From assembly GCF_000296815.2 (NCBI RefSeq), contig NZ_CAIT01000005.1, forward strand, positions 620,001 to 684,000: 64,000 nucleotides of DNA. Direction: 5' to 3'. Position 1 is the stretch's first letter, and every line of letters starts with the position of its first letter. Shown piece by piece: positions 35,279-43,930 of this stretch. This DNA comes from Fibrisoma limi BUZ 3. Its GTDB lineage: Bacteria; Bacteroidota; Bacteroidia; Cytophagales; Spirosomataceae. The notes beneath the pieces were generated by a model. That model was not told the origin of the DNA. It did no database searches and was given only the letters and a program-made list of their open reading frames with translations. The position numbers and the translations under genes are program-made.

Positions 35279-36583
35279 ATGACGCGAATTCATACCTATC
35301 TGTCGGTTTCCTTAATCGCTATTATTTTTACTGGCTGTCAGTCGGGTGATCTGACCGTAGGGCAGCAGATTGTAACACCCCGCGAACTCGACGTTCAGCT
35401 TGTCGATTCGGTTACGGTGCTTGCGTCGACCGTGCTGGCTGATACGTTCACCACCTCGGCCGACAGTAGTGTGCTGATAGGACGGTGGGCTGACCCACAG
35501 GCTGGGCAAACGACGGCGAAGGGTTTTGTTTCCTTAGGGTATGCCACGCATAGCTTACCGGATCAGCAAACGGTTCGCTTTGATTCATTGGTGCTGGTAC
35601 TGCCGTTGGGTACAGCCTACGGTGATACGTCGCAACTCCTGACGCTTAACGTTCACCAACTTCGGGCCAAACTCGACGACCAGACGTATTCAAACCTGGA
35701 TGCGGCTGCTTATGAACCGACGCCCCTGCTGACCAAAACGTTTCGCCCATGGCCGAGGTACGGCAGTCGCCAGGTACGAATCCGATTGCCCAACGCCCTA
35801 AGCCAGGATTTTTTCGACAAACTGCGCAACCGCGTGATCATCGACGAAGAGACGATGGATGCTTACTGGAAAGGGCTGGCGCTGCTAAGCGATCCGTCGA
35901 CCAACCTGTTGCTGAAGCTGGGCATATCGTCAGCCGAAGCAGGATTGGTGTTGTACTACCACGATACGGATTTGAATCAGACCCGAAGTACAATCCGTTT
36001 CGACCTGACTGGCACTCATTTTAGTCAGGTGGCCGGGGACCGGACCGGTACCCCCCTCAGCAATCTGCGAACGCGGCTGGATGCCGTCAGCAGCCGCCTG
36101 ACTCAGAACACGGCCTTCATAGCGGCTGGAGCCATGCTTCGTGCCCGGCTTGAGATTCCGGGCCTGACCCAACTCGTGCAGACGCAACAGTACCGGGGCA
36201 TTAATCGGGCGGATTTGATTCTTGAACCCATTCGGCGCGACCGGCGCGATAACGCAGCGCCCCCGTCGCGGCTTGTGTTGTTCCAGACCAATAGCCTCAA
36301 CGAAACGCTGAGCATCGTGCCGGATGCGGAAGGGAGCAGCAGTACGGTTGTGGGGTATTATGGCTACGACCCGAACGATCTTGAACAGCAGGCGCAGTAC
36401 ACCTTCAATATAACGTACTACGTGAACGAAATACTAAAAGCCCGTCTACCTAACCGTCCGCTTTTGCTACAGGCCATCACGGAAACCAACAGCCTTCCAC
36501 TTGAACGGCTGACGTTCGGTGACGCATTTAAGGCAGGCTATCGGCTCCGGTTGCGGCTGTACATGACCCTGGAGAAGCCGTAG
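35279..36583 (+). CDS. DUF4270 family lipoprotein
   Basis: A 434-residue predicted lipoprotein with lipobox IIFTGCQSG (Cys ~19-20). It shows the DUF4270 layout: DSVTVLASTVLADTFTTS, then SVLIGRWADPQAGQTTAKG, and a C-terminal beta-rich region. DUF4270 proteins are common in Bacteroidota and often encoded near glycan or Kelch genes; their function is unknown. It is third in the Kelch-DUF4907-DUF4270 run, after the structured spacer at 35196-35259. Confidence 0.85.
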   Translation: MTRIHTYLSVSLIAIIFTGCQSGDLTVGQQIVTPRELDVQLVDSVTVLASTVLADTFTTSADSSVLIGRWADPQAGQTTAKGFVSLGYATHSLPDQQTVRFDSLVLVLPLGTAYGDTSQLLTLNVHQLRAKLDDQTYSNLDAAAYEPTPLLTKTFRPWPRYGSRQVRIRLPNALSQDFFDKLRNRVIIDEETMDAYWKGLALLSDPSTNLLLKLGISSAEAGLVLYYHDTDLNQTRSTIRFDLTGTHFSQVAGDRTGTPLSNLRTRLDAVSSRLTQNTAFIAAGAMLRARLEIPGLTQLVQTQQYRGINRADLILEPIRRDRRDNAAPPSRLVLFQTNSLNETLSIVPDAEGSSSTVVGYYGYDPNDLEQQAQYTFNITYYVNEILKARLPNRPLLLQAITETNSLPLERLTFGDAFKAGYRLRLRLYMTLEKP

Positions 36584-36586
36584 CTG

Positions 36587-37093
36587 TTACGTACCGTCCG
36601 AACCAGTACGTAACACCCTATAACCGGCTTTTACGGCCGTATAGAGTGCAGCTCCAACGCACACAAGCCGAACAATGCCCCAGGACATACCCCGCCAGAC
36701 TAACTGGTTGACCTGCGCCCGGTTGGCCAGCAGGTCGGCCCCGGAGAAAAATACGTTCAGGTTAATTTGCGTAACGATGTACACTGTCATGAATACCGCA
36801 ACTAATGTGAAAAGCAAGGTAGCCAGCAGCCAGTTACGTAATGACTTATCGTGGTCGCGACTAATCCAGTAAGCCCCAACCGCGGCCACAAACGTCAGGG
36901 GGCTTAACGGAATAAAATACCAGACAGGATTGGTAACCTTCGTAAAGGCATTCCAGTGTGTCAGGGCGGTCGCGGGGTCGGACAGGGTATTCGGCGTAAA
37001 CACGACGGTTTCGTACAGGTTGCCGAAGAACCAATGGGCCAGCCCGAAGATGGTAAACCCCAGAAACCAGTGGAGCCGGCGGACGTTAGACAT
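36587..37093 (-). CDS. Four-helix membrane protein, DUF1772-like (copy 1 of pair)
   Basis: A 168-residue protein with four predicted spans (~8-28, 55-75, 87-109 and 130-155). Its LAHWFFGNLYETVVFTPN and VYIVTQINLNVFF are shared with the next gene (37086), showing the two are paralogues. Its start overlaps that gene's end by 8 bp. It lies downstream of an AraC gene on the same strand. Family members include anthrone-oxygenase-like and uncharacterised membrane proteins. Function unknown. Confidence 0.72.
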   Translation of the reverse strand: MSNVRRLHWFLGFTIFGLAHWFFGNLYETVVFTPNTLSDPATALTHWNAFTKVTNPVWYFIPLSPLTFVAAVGAYWISRDHDKSLRNWLLATLLFTLVAVFMTVYIVTQINLNVFFSGADLLANRAQVNQLVWRGMSWGIVRLVCVGAALYTAVKAGYRVLRTGSDGT

Positions 37094-37625
37094 AATCAGT
37101 CCGTATAATACGTGAACTGTAGAAAGTCAGGTACGTGCGAAACAGGTAAACCACCGTAACTACTTCAAAGGCGATCCGCAACAGATTCAGAACAATCCAT
37201 TGGTTTGCCAGATCGAGTACGTCGGCGTTATCGGGGTTCGGGCCGCCGAAATACAGCCGCAGATTAATCTGAGTGACTACGTATACTGTAAGCAAAACGG
37301 CTCCCAGCGATCCGAGAGTAGCCCACGTCAGCCACTTTTGAGCGTTAGGAGGTAACGATTTCTTACCGCGCCACCATGCCACGATCAGCGTTAAGAAGCC
37401 AATGGGCGTATTCGGGATGTGGTAAAAAATCGGGTTAGTCACGCTATGGTAATCAAGCCAGCACTGCCGGGCCGCAGCCGGCGATGCGGTCAGGTTTGGC
37501 GCATCCACGATGGCTTCGTACACGTTGCCAAACAGCCACATCGCATGACTGACAAGGGCAATCAGCAAAAGACTATTCAGGATGCGCCCGGTGGTCGAGC
37601 TGCGTTGTTGGATTGTCGCTTCCAT
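37086..37625 (-). CDS. Four-helix membrane protein, DUF1772-like (copy 2 of pair)
   Basis: A 179-residue paralogue of the 36587 gene with the same spans (~15-35, 68-88, 95-118 and 145-165). AMWLFGNVYEAIVDAPN and YVVTQINLRLYFGGPN align with its partner. An exact -7 element (minus strand TAATTTTG, 37654-37661) precedes the ATG, so this gene heads the pair. The upstream AraC gene at 37714 ends 88 bp before it on the same strand. Confidence 0.72.
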   Translation of the reverse strand: MEATIQQRSSTTGRILNSLLLIALVSHAMWLFGNVYEAIVDAPNLTASPAAARQCWLDYHSVTNPIFYHIPNTPIGFLTLIVAWWRGKKSLPPNAQKWLTWATLGSLGAVLLTVYVVTQINLRLYFGGPNPDNADVLDLANQWIVLNLLRIAFEVVTVVYLFRTYLTFYSSRIIRTDYV

Positions 37626-37653
37626 ATGCTTGTTGTATCGTGATTGATGGAAG

Positions 37654-37661
37654 CAAAATTA
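37654..37661 (-). promoter_or_regulatory. Predicted -7 element of the DUF1772-like pair
   Basis: The minus strand reads TAATTTTG, an exact TAnnTTTG, 28 bp before the ATG. No -33 is evident, which would suit an activator such as the adjacent AraC protein (inference). Confidence 0.45.
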
Positions 37662-37713
37662 CGCTGGCAGGGTAAGGGAGGGGTAGGAGGATTGCGGTCC
37701 CTTACCGGACAAA

Positions 37714-38631
37714 TCAGGCCGAATGCCGGTAGGCGGTCGGCGTCTGGCCGGTTTGCTGACGGAAGAAGCGACCAAAGTATGCCGGATCGTCGAAATGCAG
37801 TTTCGCGGCAATTTCGGCTACAGATAGCTGGCTGTTTTTTAGCAACAGTTTCGCTTCCAGGATCAGCAACGTTGCTACATGAAAGCTGGCGGGTCGGGCC
37901 GTGGTGCGTTTCACAACGCGGTTGAGGTGATTGGGCGTTACGGCCAGTGCATCGGCATACTGGCTGACACCATGCCAGCTTACGTACTGCTGTTGCACCA
38001 AACGCTTGAAGGCGGCCGTCAGCCGGATATCAGCAGGGGAAGAGGTTGACGACTCAGGCTGTCGCTGATGCAACTGGGTCGCCCGGACAATTAATGCCTG
38101 GAGGAGTCCCCGGGCGCTGTCAGGTGAGTTGGCCCGGAGGATTTGTTCAGTTAACCCAAGTAAGGTCGTAAACCACGCTGACTGCTCGTTGGTCAGGTTG
38201 AGGAATGGTTCGTTACCCGCTTCAAAAAATGGGCAGGTATCCAGCAGGTCGGGAGTGGCCAGATTCGTGACAAAAAACTCGCGGTCGAAATGAAAATAAA
38301 ATCCGGTCACATCCTCACTAATAAAATCCGTTGCGTTGATGGTGTCCGGAGCCAGCACCAACAGGCTGTTGGGTGTAAGCTGAACATCATACAGACCACA
38401 CTGCCGATGCAAGGTGCCAGCGGTAAGCAAAAGCCCGTCGTAGAATGTAATACGGTTGGGGGCAATTGGAAACCGGAAGAACTGCCGGACCTGCTCAATC
38501 CGGTATACGGCCGCAAACCCCGACGCCATCGTGGACAGTGACCAGTCGGCAGGAATCGGCTGATCACGAACGAGGTAGTCGTTGGCAAAGGCGTCGGGTC
38601 GGTAGGTGGGAATCGGATCGGCTGGTTTCAT
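37714..38631 (-). CDS. AraC-family transcriptional regulator
   Basis: A 305-residue regulator. The N-terminal ~200 residues form a cupin-like sensor (ITFYDGLLLTAGTLHRQCG), and the C-terminal ~100 form the AraC double HTH: GVSQYADALAVTPNHLNRVV and LSVAEIAAKLHFDDPAYFGR with FFRQQTGQTPTAYR. The start ATG at 38631 gives MKPADPIPTYRPDAF. It precedes the DUF1772-like pair on the same strand and is divergent from the VKOR-like gene; either may be a target. It resembles the AraC protein at 29847, which is also linked to a DUF1772-like gene. Confidence 0.9.
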   Translation of the reverse strand: MKPADPIPTYRPDAFANDYLVRDQPIPADWSLSTMASGFAAVYRIEQVRQFFRFPIAPNRITFYDGLLLTAGTLHRQCGLYDVQLTPNSLLVLAPDTINATDFISEDVTGFYFHFDREFFVTNLATPDLLDTCPFFEAGNEPFLNLTNEQSAWFTTLLGLTEQILRANSPDSARGLLQALIVRATQLHQRQPESSTSSPADIRLTAAFKRLVQQQYVSWHGVSQYADALAVTPNHLNRVVKRTTARPASFHVATLLILEAKLLLKNSQLSVAEIAAKLHFDDPAYFGRFFRQQTGQTPTAYRHSA

Positions 38632-38671
38632 GACATACACTCGGAATTGTTAACAAGGCCTTTCGTTTGTT

Positions 38672-38728
38672 GTTCGTAGTTTGTGGTTGAAGACAGACAG
38701 TAGCAACTACAAACCACAAACTACGAAC
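38672..38728. repeat. Inverted repeat between AraC and VKOR-like genes
   Basis: A perfect 17-bp stem (GTTCGTAGTTTGTGGTT, 38672-38688, with 38712-38728) with a 23-nt loop, extended outward by GTTTG/CAAAC. It lies in the divergent intergenic space, 19 bp before the plus-strand ATG, so it could be a leader hairpin or an operator. Confidence 0.6.
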
Positions 38729-38747
38729 GTCAAACTAACTAAACGTT

Positions 38748-39248
38748 ATGAATCCAACCCAACTATCGCACGAACTGCGCGAAGAGCAGTCGGCCGACCT
38801 CACCAACCGGCGCTGGATTGTCGGCCTTTCCCTACTGGGTGTAGCCGCGGGCCAGATTGTCTCACTGTACCAGACGGGTATCATCAAACACCTGCCTGAT
38901 CCACCGGTTTCAATCTTCGATTCCGACAAGGTCGATGCCTCTGACTATGCTTATAAACGGCTGCAAACGCCCGACGCGCTGATGATGGTCGTAACCTACG
39001 GCCTGACGGCCTGGCTGGCTGGAGCCGGAGGTAAAAATCGAGTTGAAGACCAGCCCTGGCTCCCAATCGCGACGGGCGTAAAGACACTGGTGGACGTCGG
39101 TACGGCCGCTCAACTGGCCCGGGAGGAATGGCAGGAAAACAAAGCTTTCTGCGCTTACTGCCAGGCCGCTACGGTAGCGTCGGTGGCATCGGTGGCGCTG
39201 GCGGTTCCGGAAATGATCAGGGCGTTCCGGACTATTTTTCGGCGGTAG
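38748..39248 (+). CDS. VKOR-like membrane protein with single CxxC
   Basis: A 166-residue membrane protein resembling the vitamin K epoxide reductase family. Spans include ~23-42 (IVGLSLLGVAAGQIVSLY) and the one after the redox motif CAYC near 135 (FCAYCQAATVASVASVAL). Full VKOR proteins have a second Cys pair in the first periplasmic loop. Here that loop (FDSDKVDASDYAY) has none, so disulfide relay would need a partner. It may be an electron-transfer fragment or a non-redox homologue. It is divergent from the AraC gene. Confidence 0.6.
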   Translation: MNPTQLSHELREEQSADLTNRRWIVGLSLLGVAAGQIVSLYQTGIIKHLPDPPVSIFDSDKVDASDYAYKRLQTPDALMMVVTYGLTAWLAGAGGKNRVEDQPWLPIATGVKTLVDVGTAAQLAREEWQENKAFCAYCQAATVASVASVALAVPEMIRAFRTIFRR

Positions 39249-39373
39249 GTGAGGGGGCGTTTGCTTAGTACGTGAACAAACTGGTTATACAGTAGTTTGA
39301 GTCAAATACATACTTCCGGAGGGAGTATGTAGTATGGTAAAACCCAGGTAAACGTACACTATCGATTAAACCA

Positions 39374-40363
39374 ATGCACATCAAATTATCTACCACTTTT
39401 CCGTGGCAATCGGGTCTGATCGTTGCCGCCCTGTTTACGTTGTTTGTCTTCGGCATGACAGCTTGCTCAGATGATGACGACAATACGCCGGTTACGGCAA
39501 ACATCGCCGAACTTGTTGGAACCAACGCCCAGTTCACCCTGCTGAATGCGGCCCTGGCCCGGGCGGGGCTGGATGCCACGTTACGACAGCCGGGTCCCTA
39601 TACCGTGTTTGCCCCAACAGACGATGCATTCCGGGCGGCCGGTTACGCCAACGCTGCCGCTGTTAATGCTGCGGATCAGAACGCCTTGCGGAACATCCTG
39701 CTATATCACGTGATAGGTGGATCAGTACCGGCATCGGCTATCAATACGGGGCAGAATGCCCAGCCAACGTCGCTGAGCGCTAACGGTACGATATACATCA
39801 GCAAAGCGGCTTCAACCTCAGGAACCGCAACGGGCGTATCCGTCAATGGAGCCCGGGTGCTGCAGGCCGACGTAGCCGCGTCGAATGGTATCATCCACGT
39901 TATTGACAGGGTGCTGCTGCCGCCGACCGGTTCAATCCTGGCGGTCGTTCAGGCCGATACGAGCCTGAGTCTGCTGACGGCTGCTGCCCTCCGGGGGGGC
40001 GCGGAAGTAACAACCGCTTTAAACAATCCGGCCATTCCGATAACGGTTTTTGCGCCAACGAACGCAGCGTTCCGGGCCACGTCTTTCTCTACGGTAGCCG
40101 CCATCACCGCGGCCCCGGAGGATGTTCTGAGGGGTATCCTGACCTATCACGTAATTCCGGCTGTTCGGGCGTATTCACCCACGCTAACCAACGGGGCCAC
40201 GATCACTACGTTCCAGACCGGAACGGTTACAGTGGGCGTCAGTTCAACAGCCGTTACAGTTACCGGGCGGGGCAATGGCGGTAACCCGTCGCGGGTGACC
40301 ACCCCCGACATTAACGCAACCAACGGCGTTATCCATAAGATTGACCGCGTATTGTTGCCGTAA
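39374..40363 (+). CDS. Surface lipoprotein with two FAS1 (fasciclin) domains
   Basis: A 329-residue lipoprotein. The lipobox is FGMTACSDDDD with Cys near 32; the acidic run after the Cys fits a surface-export signal of Bacteroidota lipoproteins. Two FAS1 domains follow (~40-175 and ~190-327), each with the YTVFAPTDDAFRA/ITVFAPTNAAFRA and ILLYHVIGG/ILTYHVIPA motifs and ending VIDRVLLP/KIDRVLLP. FAS1 domains mediate adhesion. It is a single gene upstream of polA. Confidence 0.92.
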   Translation: MHIKLSTTFPWQSGLIVAALFTLFVFGMTACSDDDDNTPVTANIAELVGTNAQFTLLNAALARAGLDATLRQPGPYTVFAPTDDAFRAAGYANAAAVNAADQNALRNILLYHVIGGSVPASAINTGQNAQPTSLSANGTIYISKAASTSGTATGVSVNGARVLQADVAASNGIIHVIDRVLLPPTGSILAVVQADTSLSLLTAAALRGGAEVTTALNNPAIPITVFAPTNAAFRATSFSTVAAITAAPEDVLRGILTYHVIPAVRAYSPTLTNGATITTFQTGTVTVGVSSTAVTVTGRGNGGNPSRVTTPDINATNGVIHKIDRVLLP

Positions 40364-40557
40364 CGGCACAAATACAGGTTTATACGTTAAGCTGCTCCAG
40401 CCGGGCAGCTTAACGCGTTTTTGGGCGGCTGTGACATCGAAAAGCCGGAATCAAAACACTGCCGGTGCTGTTATGTTTTTGTACTATAGAAGGCAATTTC
40501 CGTACTTTGGGCGGGCTGTTTCAACCGTCTGATCAGCCCCTCGCAGTCGTCAACCGA

Positions 40558-43500
40558 ATGACCAGGCCACAGAAAAAACTCTTTTTACTCGACGCGCTGG
40601 CGCTTATCTACCGCGCCCATTTCGCATTCAACAAAAACCCGCGCATCACCTCCCGCGGGCTGAATACCAGTTCCATCTTCGGCTTCATGAACTCGCTCAT
40701 GGAGGTACTGAACAAGGAGAAGCCCACCCACATTGGGGTGGCGTTCGATACGGCCAAAGCAACCTTCCGGCATGAGCAGTTTCCGATGTATAAGGCTACG
40801 CGGCAGTCGCAGCCGGAAGACATCAGCATTGCCAAACCCTACATCCGGCAGATTATTGAGGCTATGCAAATTCCTATTCTTCAACTGGATGGGTTCGAAG
40901 CCGACGACGTAATCGGGACGCTGGCTAAAAAGGCGGCCCTGGCCGGATTTGAGGTGTACATGATGACTCCTGATAAGGACTACGGTCAACTGGTCGAAGA
41001 GCACATTCACATTTATAAGCCCGCGTTTATGGGCAAACCGGCCGAAAAGCTCGGCGTTGCCGAAGTCCTCGACCGCTGGCAGATTGAGCGGATTGAGCAG
41101 GTAACGGACATGCTCGGTCTGGTTGGTGATTCGGTCGACAACATCCCGGGCATTCCGGGCATTGGGGAGAAAACGGCGCAGAAACTCATCGCCGACTACG
41201 GTTCCGTTGAAAACCTGATTGCCAACGCTGAGCAATTAAAGGGTAAGCTGAAAGAAAACGTCATCAATTACGGCCAGCAGGGAATGTTATCGAAACACCT
41301 GGCCACGATCCACCTCGACGTTCCCATTGCGTTTGATGAGGAAGCCCTTCTGCATACCGAATACGACAAACCTCGCCTGGCGGCTCTGCTTGATGAACTG
41401 GAGTTCCGGCAGATGAAAACCCGGCTGCTGGGTTCTGATTTTGAGGGGGGGGCACGATCGGAAGGAGCAGCGGCTACAGCACCTGACCGTAGTAAGAGCA
41501 GTACGTCTGGACAAATGGGCTTGTTCGATAGCCCGGCCTTCATGCCGATGCCTGCTGAGAGCCGTACGGACGTAACACCGTCGGGGGCCGATGATCTGCC
41601 GTTTGATTTTGGTTCGAATGATACGCCTGCAACACCAGCGGCCAAGCCCGCGCCGAAACGCTCCAAGGCAACGCCGGTAAAGGCGCCGACGGCTTCGGCT
41701 ACATCGGCCACGCCGGATGCGGTGAAGGATACCATCACCACCGACGATGCCGTTGGCAACGAGGTGACCGAAACGGCACAAGCCAATCGGCCAGCCTATC
41801 TGGATGTCTATCCCGACGTAGAAATTGACGACGTACAACCGGAGCGACGGAAGACTATCCTGTCCGTTAAGCACGATTACCGGCTCGTCGATACGCCCGA
41901 ACTGCGCGAGAGCCTGGTTCACTTCATGAGCAAACAGGAGGCCATCTGCTTTGATTCTGAAACGACGGCCCTCGATCCGGTCGAGGCCGATCTGGTTGGG
42001 CTGGCGTTCAGCTACCGAACAGGCGAAGCGTTCTACGTCCCCGTTCCCGACGACCCCGCCGAAGCGCAGGCGATTGTAGACGTATTCAAGCCGGTGCTGG
42101 AGAACCCGAATATCGGTAAGATTGGGCAGAACCTGAAGTACGACCTGCTGATGCTGAAAAAGTACGGCGTGGAAGTGCAGGGCAAGCTGTTCGATACGAT
42201 GATCGCTCACTACCTGATCGAACCTGAGCAGCGGCACAACATGGACATTATGGCCATGACGTACCTGAACTATCACCCCGTTGAGATCGAATCGTTGATT
42301 GGCAAGAAAGGCAAAGGCCAGTTGAACATGCGCGACGTGGATGTGCAGAAGGTGGTCGAATACGCCGGCGAAGATGCTGATGTTACTCTGCAACTGAAGG
42401 AAACGTTTGCCCCCCGGCTGGAGCAGGATAAGCTCGACAAGCTGTTCGATCAGGTAGAAATGCCACTCGTACAGGTGTTGGCCGATCTGGAACTGGAAGG
42501 CATTCGCATTGATACCAACGCCCTGGCCGAACTCTCGGCAACGCTGGAAACGGACATGCGGCAGGTACAGCAGGAAATTTTCGAGATTGCGGGCGGGGCC
42601 TTCAATATCGGCTCACCGAAGCAACTGGGTGAGATTCTGTTCGATAAGCTCAAGCTGGATAAAAACGCCAAAAAGACCCGTACGGGGCAGTACGCGACCG
42701 GCGAAGAAATCCTGTCGAAGCTGGAAGAAGAACACGAGATTGCCCGCAAGATTCTTGATTACCGCGAACTGGTCAAGCTGAAAAATACATACGTGGATGC
42801 CTTGCCGCTGCTTATCAGCAAGCGCGACGGCCGGATTCATACCTCGTTTAACCAGGCCGTAGCGTCGACGGGGCGATTAAGTTCGGCAAATCCAAACTTG
42901 CAGAACATTCCAATCCGGACACCGCGCGGCCAGGAAATCCGCAAGGCATTTGTGCCCCGCTCCGAGGAATTCCTGATTATGTCGGCCGACTATTCGCAGA
43001 TTGAACTGCGGATTATGGCGGCTTTCAGCGGGGACCAGACCATGCTCGACGCGTTCAACAACGGCATTGATATTCATACGCAGACGGCCAGCAAGGTTTT
43101 CCACGTACCGATCAGCGAGGTAACGAGCGATATGCGCCGGAAAGCCAAGACCATCAACTTCGGTATTATTTACGGCATTTCGTCGTTCGGGCTGGCCCAG
43201 CGGCTCAAGATTCCGCGCAAGGAAGCGTCGCAGATTATCGAGGAGTACTTTGTGGAATTTTCGGCCGTGAAAGCCTATATGGACCAGAGCATCGATAAAG
43301 CGCGGGGCTGCGGCTACGCCGAAACGATTCTGGGGCGTCGGCGCTACCTCCGCGACATCAATTCGCGGAACATTACCGACCGGATGTTTGCCGAGCGCAA
43401 CGCCATCAACGCGCCGATTCAGGGCAGCGCGGCCGACATGCTCAAGATCGCGATGATTCGGATTCACGAGTTTCTGCGCAAAGAACGGCTGAAGTCGAAG

Positions 43501-43662
43501 ATGATCCTGACCGTGCACGACGAACTGGTGTTCGACGCCCACCGCGATGAACTGGACATCCTGCGCGAGAACGTGAACCACATTATGAAAACAGCGATTC
43601 CGATGGCGGTGCAGATGGAAACCGGCATTGGTGTCGGCGAAAACTGGCTGGTAGCGCACTAA
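40558..43662 (+). CDS. polA: DNA polymerase I
   Basis: A 1034-residue polymerase for repair and Okazaki-fragment processing. Order: 5'-3' exonuclease (~1-300, with FEADDVIGTLA and DNIPGIPGIGEKTAQ); an Ala/Pro/Thr-rich linker (~300-430); 3'-5' exonuclease (~440-620, with intact CFDSETTALDP and the YAGEDADVTLQL motif, so proofreading should be active); and polymerase motifs A (SADYSQIELRIMA), B (RRKAKTINFGIIYG) and C (LTVHDELVF). It is about 100 residues longer than the E. coli protein, the excess being the linker. I start at the ATG (MTRPQKKLFLLDALAL) rather than an upstream in-frame GTG. Confidence 0.97.
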   Translation: MTRPQKKLFLLDALALIYRAHFAFNKNPRITSRGLNTSSIFGFMNSLMEVLNKEKPTHIGVAFDTAKATFRHEQFPMYKATRQSQPEDISIAKPYIRQIIEAMQIPILQLDGFEADDVIGTLAKKAALAGFEVYMMTPDKDYGQLVEEHIHIYKPAFMGKPAEKLGVAEVLDRWQIERIEQVTDMLGLVGDSVDNIPGIPGIGEKTAQKLIADYGSVENLIANAEQLKGKLKENVINYGQQGMLSKHLATIHLDVPIAFDEEALLHTEYDKPRLAALLDELEFRQMKTRLLGSDFEGGARSEGAAATAPDRSKSSTSGQMGLFDSPAFMPMPAESRTDVTPSGADDLPFDFGSNDTPATPAAKPAPKRSKATPVKAPTASATSATPDAVKDTITTDDAVGNEVTETAQANRPAYLDVYPDVEIDDVQPERRKTILSVKHDYRLVDTPELRESLVHFMSKQEAICFDSETTALDPVEADLVGLAFSYRTGEAFYVPVPDDPAEAQAIVDVFKPVLENPNIGKIGQNLKYDLLMLKKYGVEVQGKLFDTMIAHYLIEPEQRHNMDIMAMTYLNYHPVEIESLIGKKGKGQLNMRDVDVQKVVEYAGEDADVTLQLKETFAPRLEQDKLDKLFDQVEMPLVQVLADLELEGIRIDTNALAELSATLETDMRQVQQEIFEIAGGAFNIGSPKQLGEILFDKLKLDKNAKKTRTGQYATGEEILSKLEEEHEIARKILDYRELVKLKNTYVDALPLLISKRDGRIHTSFNQAVASTGRLSSANPNLQNIPIRTPRGQEIRKAFVPRSEEFLIMSADYSQIELRIMAAFSGDQTMLDAFNNGIDIHTQTASKVFHVPISEVTSDMRRKAKTINFGIIYGISSFGLAQRLKIPRKEASQIIEEYFVEFSAVKAYMDQSIDKARGCGYAETILGRRRYLRDINSRNITDRMFAERNAINAPIQGSAADMLKIAMIRIHEFLRKERLKSKMILTVHDELVFDAHRDELDILRENVNHIMKTAIPMAVQMETGIGVGENWLVAH

Positions 43663-43704
43663 CCGTGGTGGGTGATTAAAGCAAAAGATTTGTTGTTTCT
43701 GATA

Positions 43705-43740
43705 GACAATAGCCCGGTTAACCGGGCTATTGTCGTTTTT
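43705..43740 (+). terminator. Terminator of polA
   Basis: A perfect 30-bp palindrome (GACAATAGCCCGGTT and its complement) is followed by GTTTTT. It is a strong Rho-independent terminator. Confidence 0.92.
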
Positions 43741-43889
43741 AAGAAGGAGTCTCATTCTATTATCCCTGCTTCAACTCATGAGACGGACTTACAGCAATCT
43801 CAGTCATAGGCTGCTCGGGCAAGACTTAACGTTACACCTACCAATTCAGAATTACCCAGGACAACCGAATTAGTATGGATAGCCCTGAT

Positions 43890-43917
43890 CCGTGGTCTGT
43901 GAGGACACAGACCACGG
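43890..43917. terminator. Hairpin downstream of the S9 peptidase gene
   Basis: A perfect 12-bp stem (CCGTGGTCTGTG) with a 4-nt loop lies 14 bp beyond the stop of the minus-strand peptidase gene. There is no T-run on that strand. Confidence 0.55.
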
Positions 43918-43930
43918 TGGTAAAGATGGC

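Noticed and set aside
40465-40557. GTG start extending polA by 31 residues
   Set aside because: The extension has no homology to Pol I; the ATG at 40558 begins with the conserved N-terminus.
41287-42393. 368-residue open frame antisense to polA
   Set aside because: The plus strand encodes well-conserved Pol I domains; the antisense translation has no recognisable motif.
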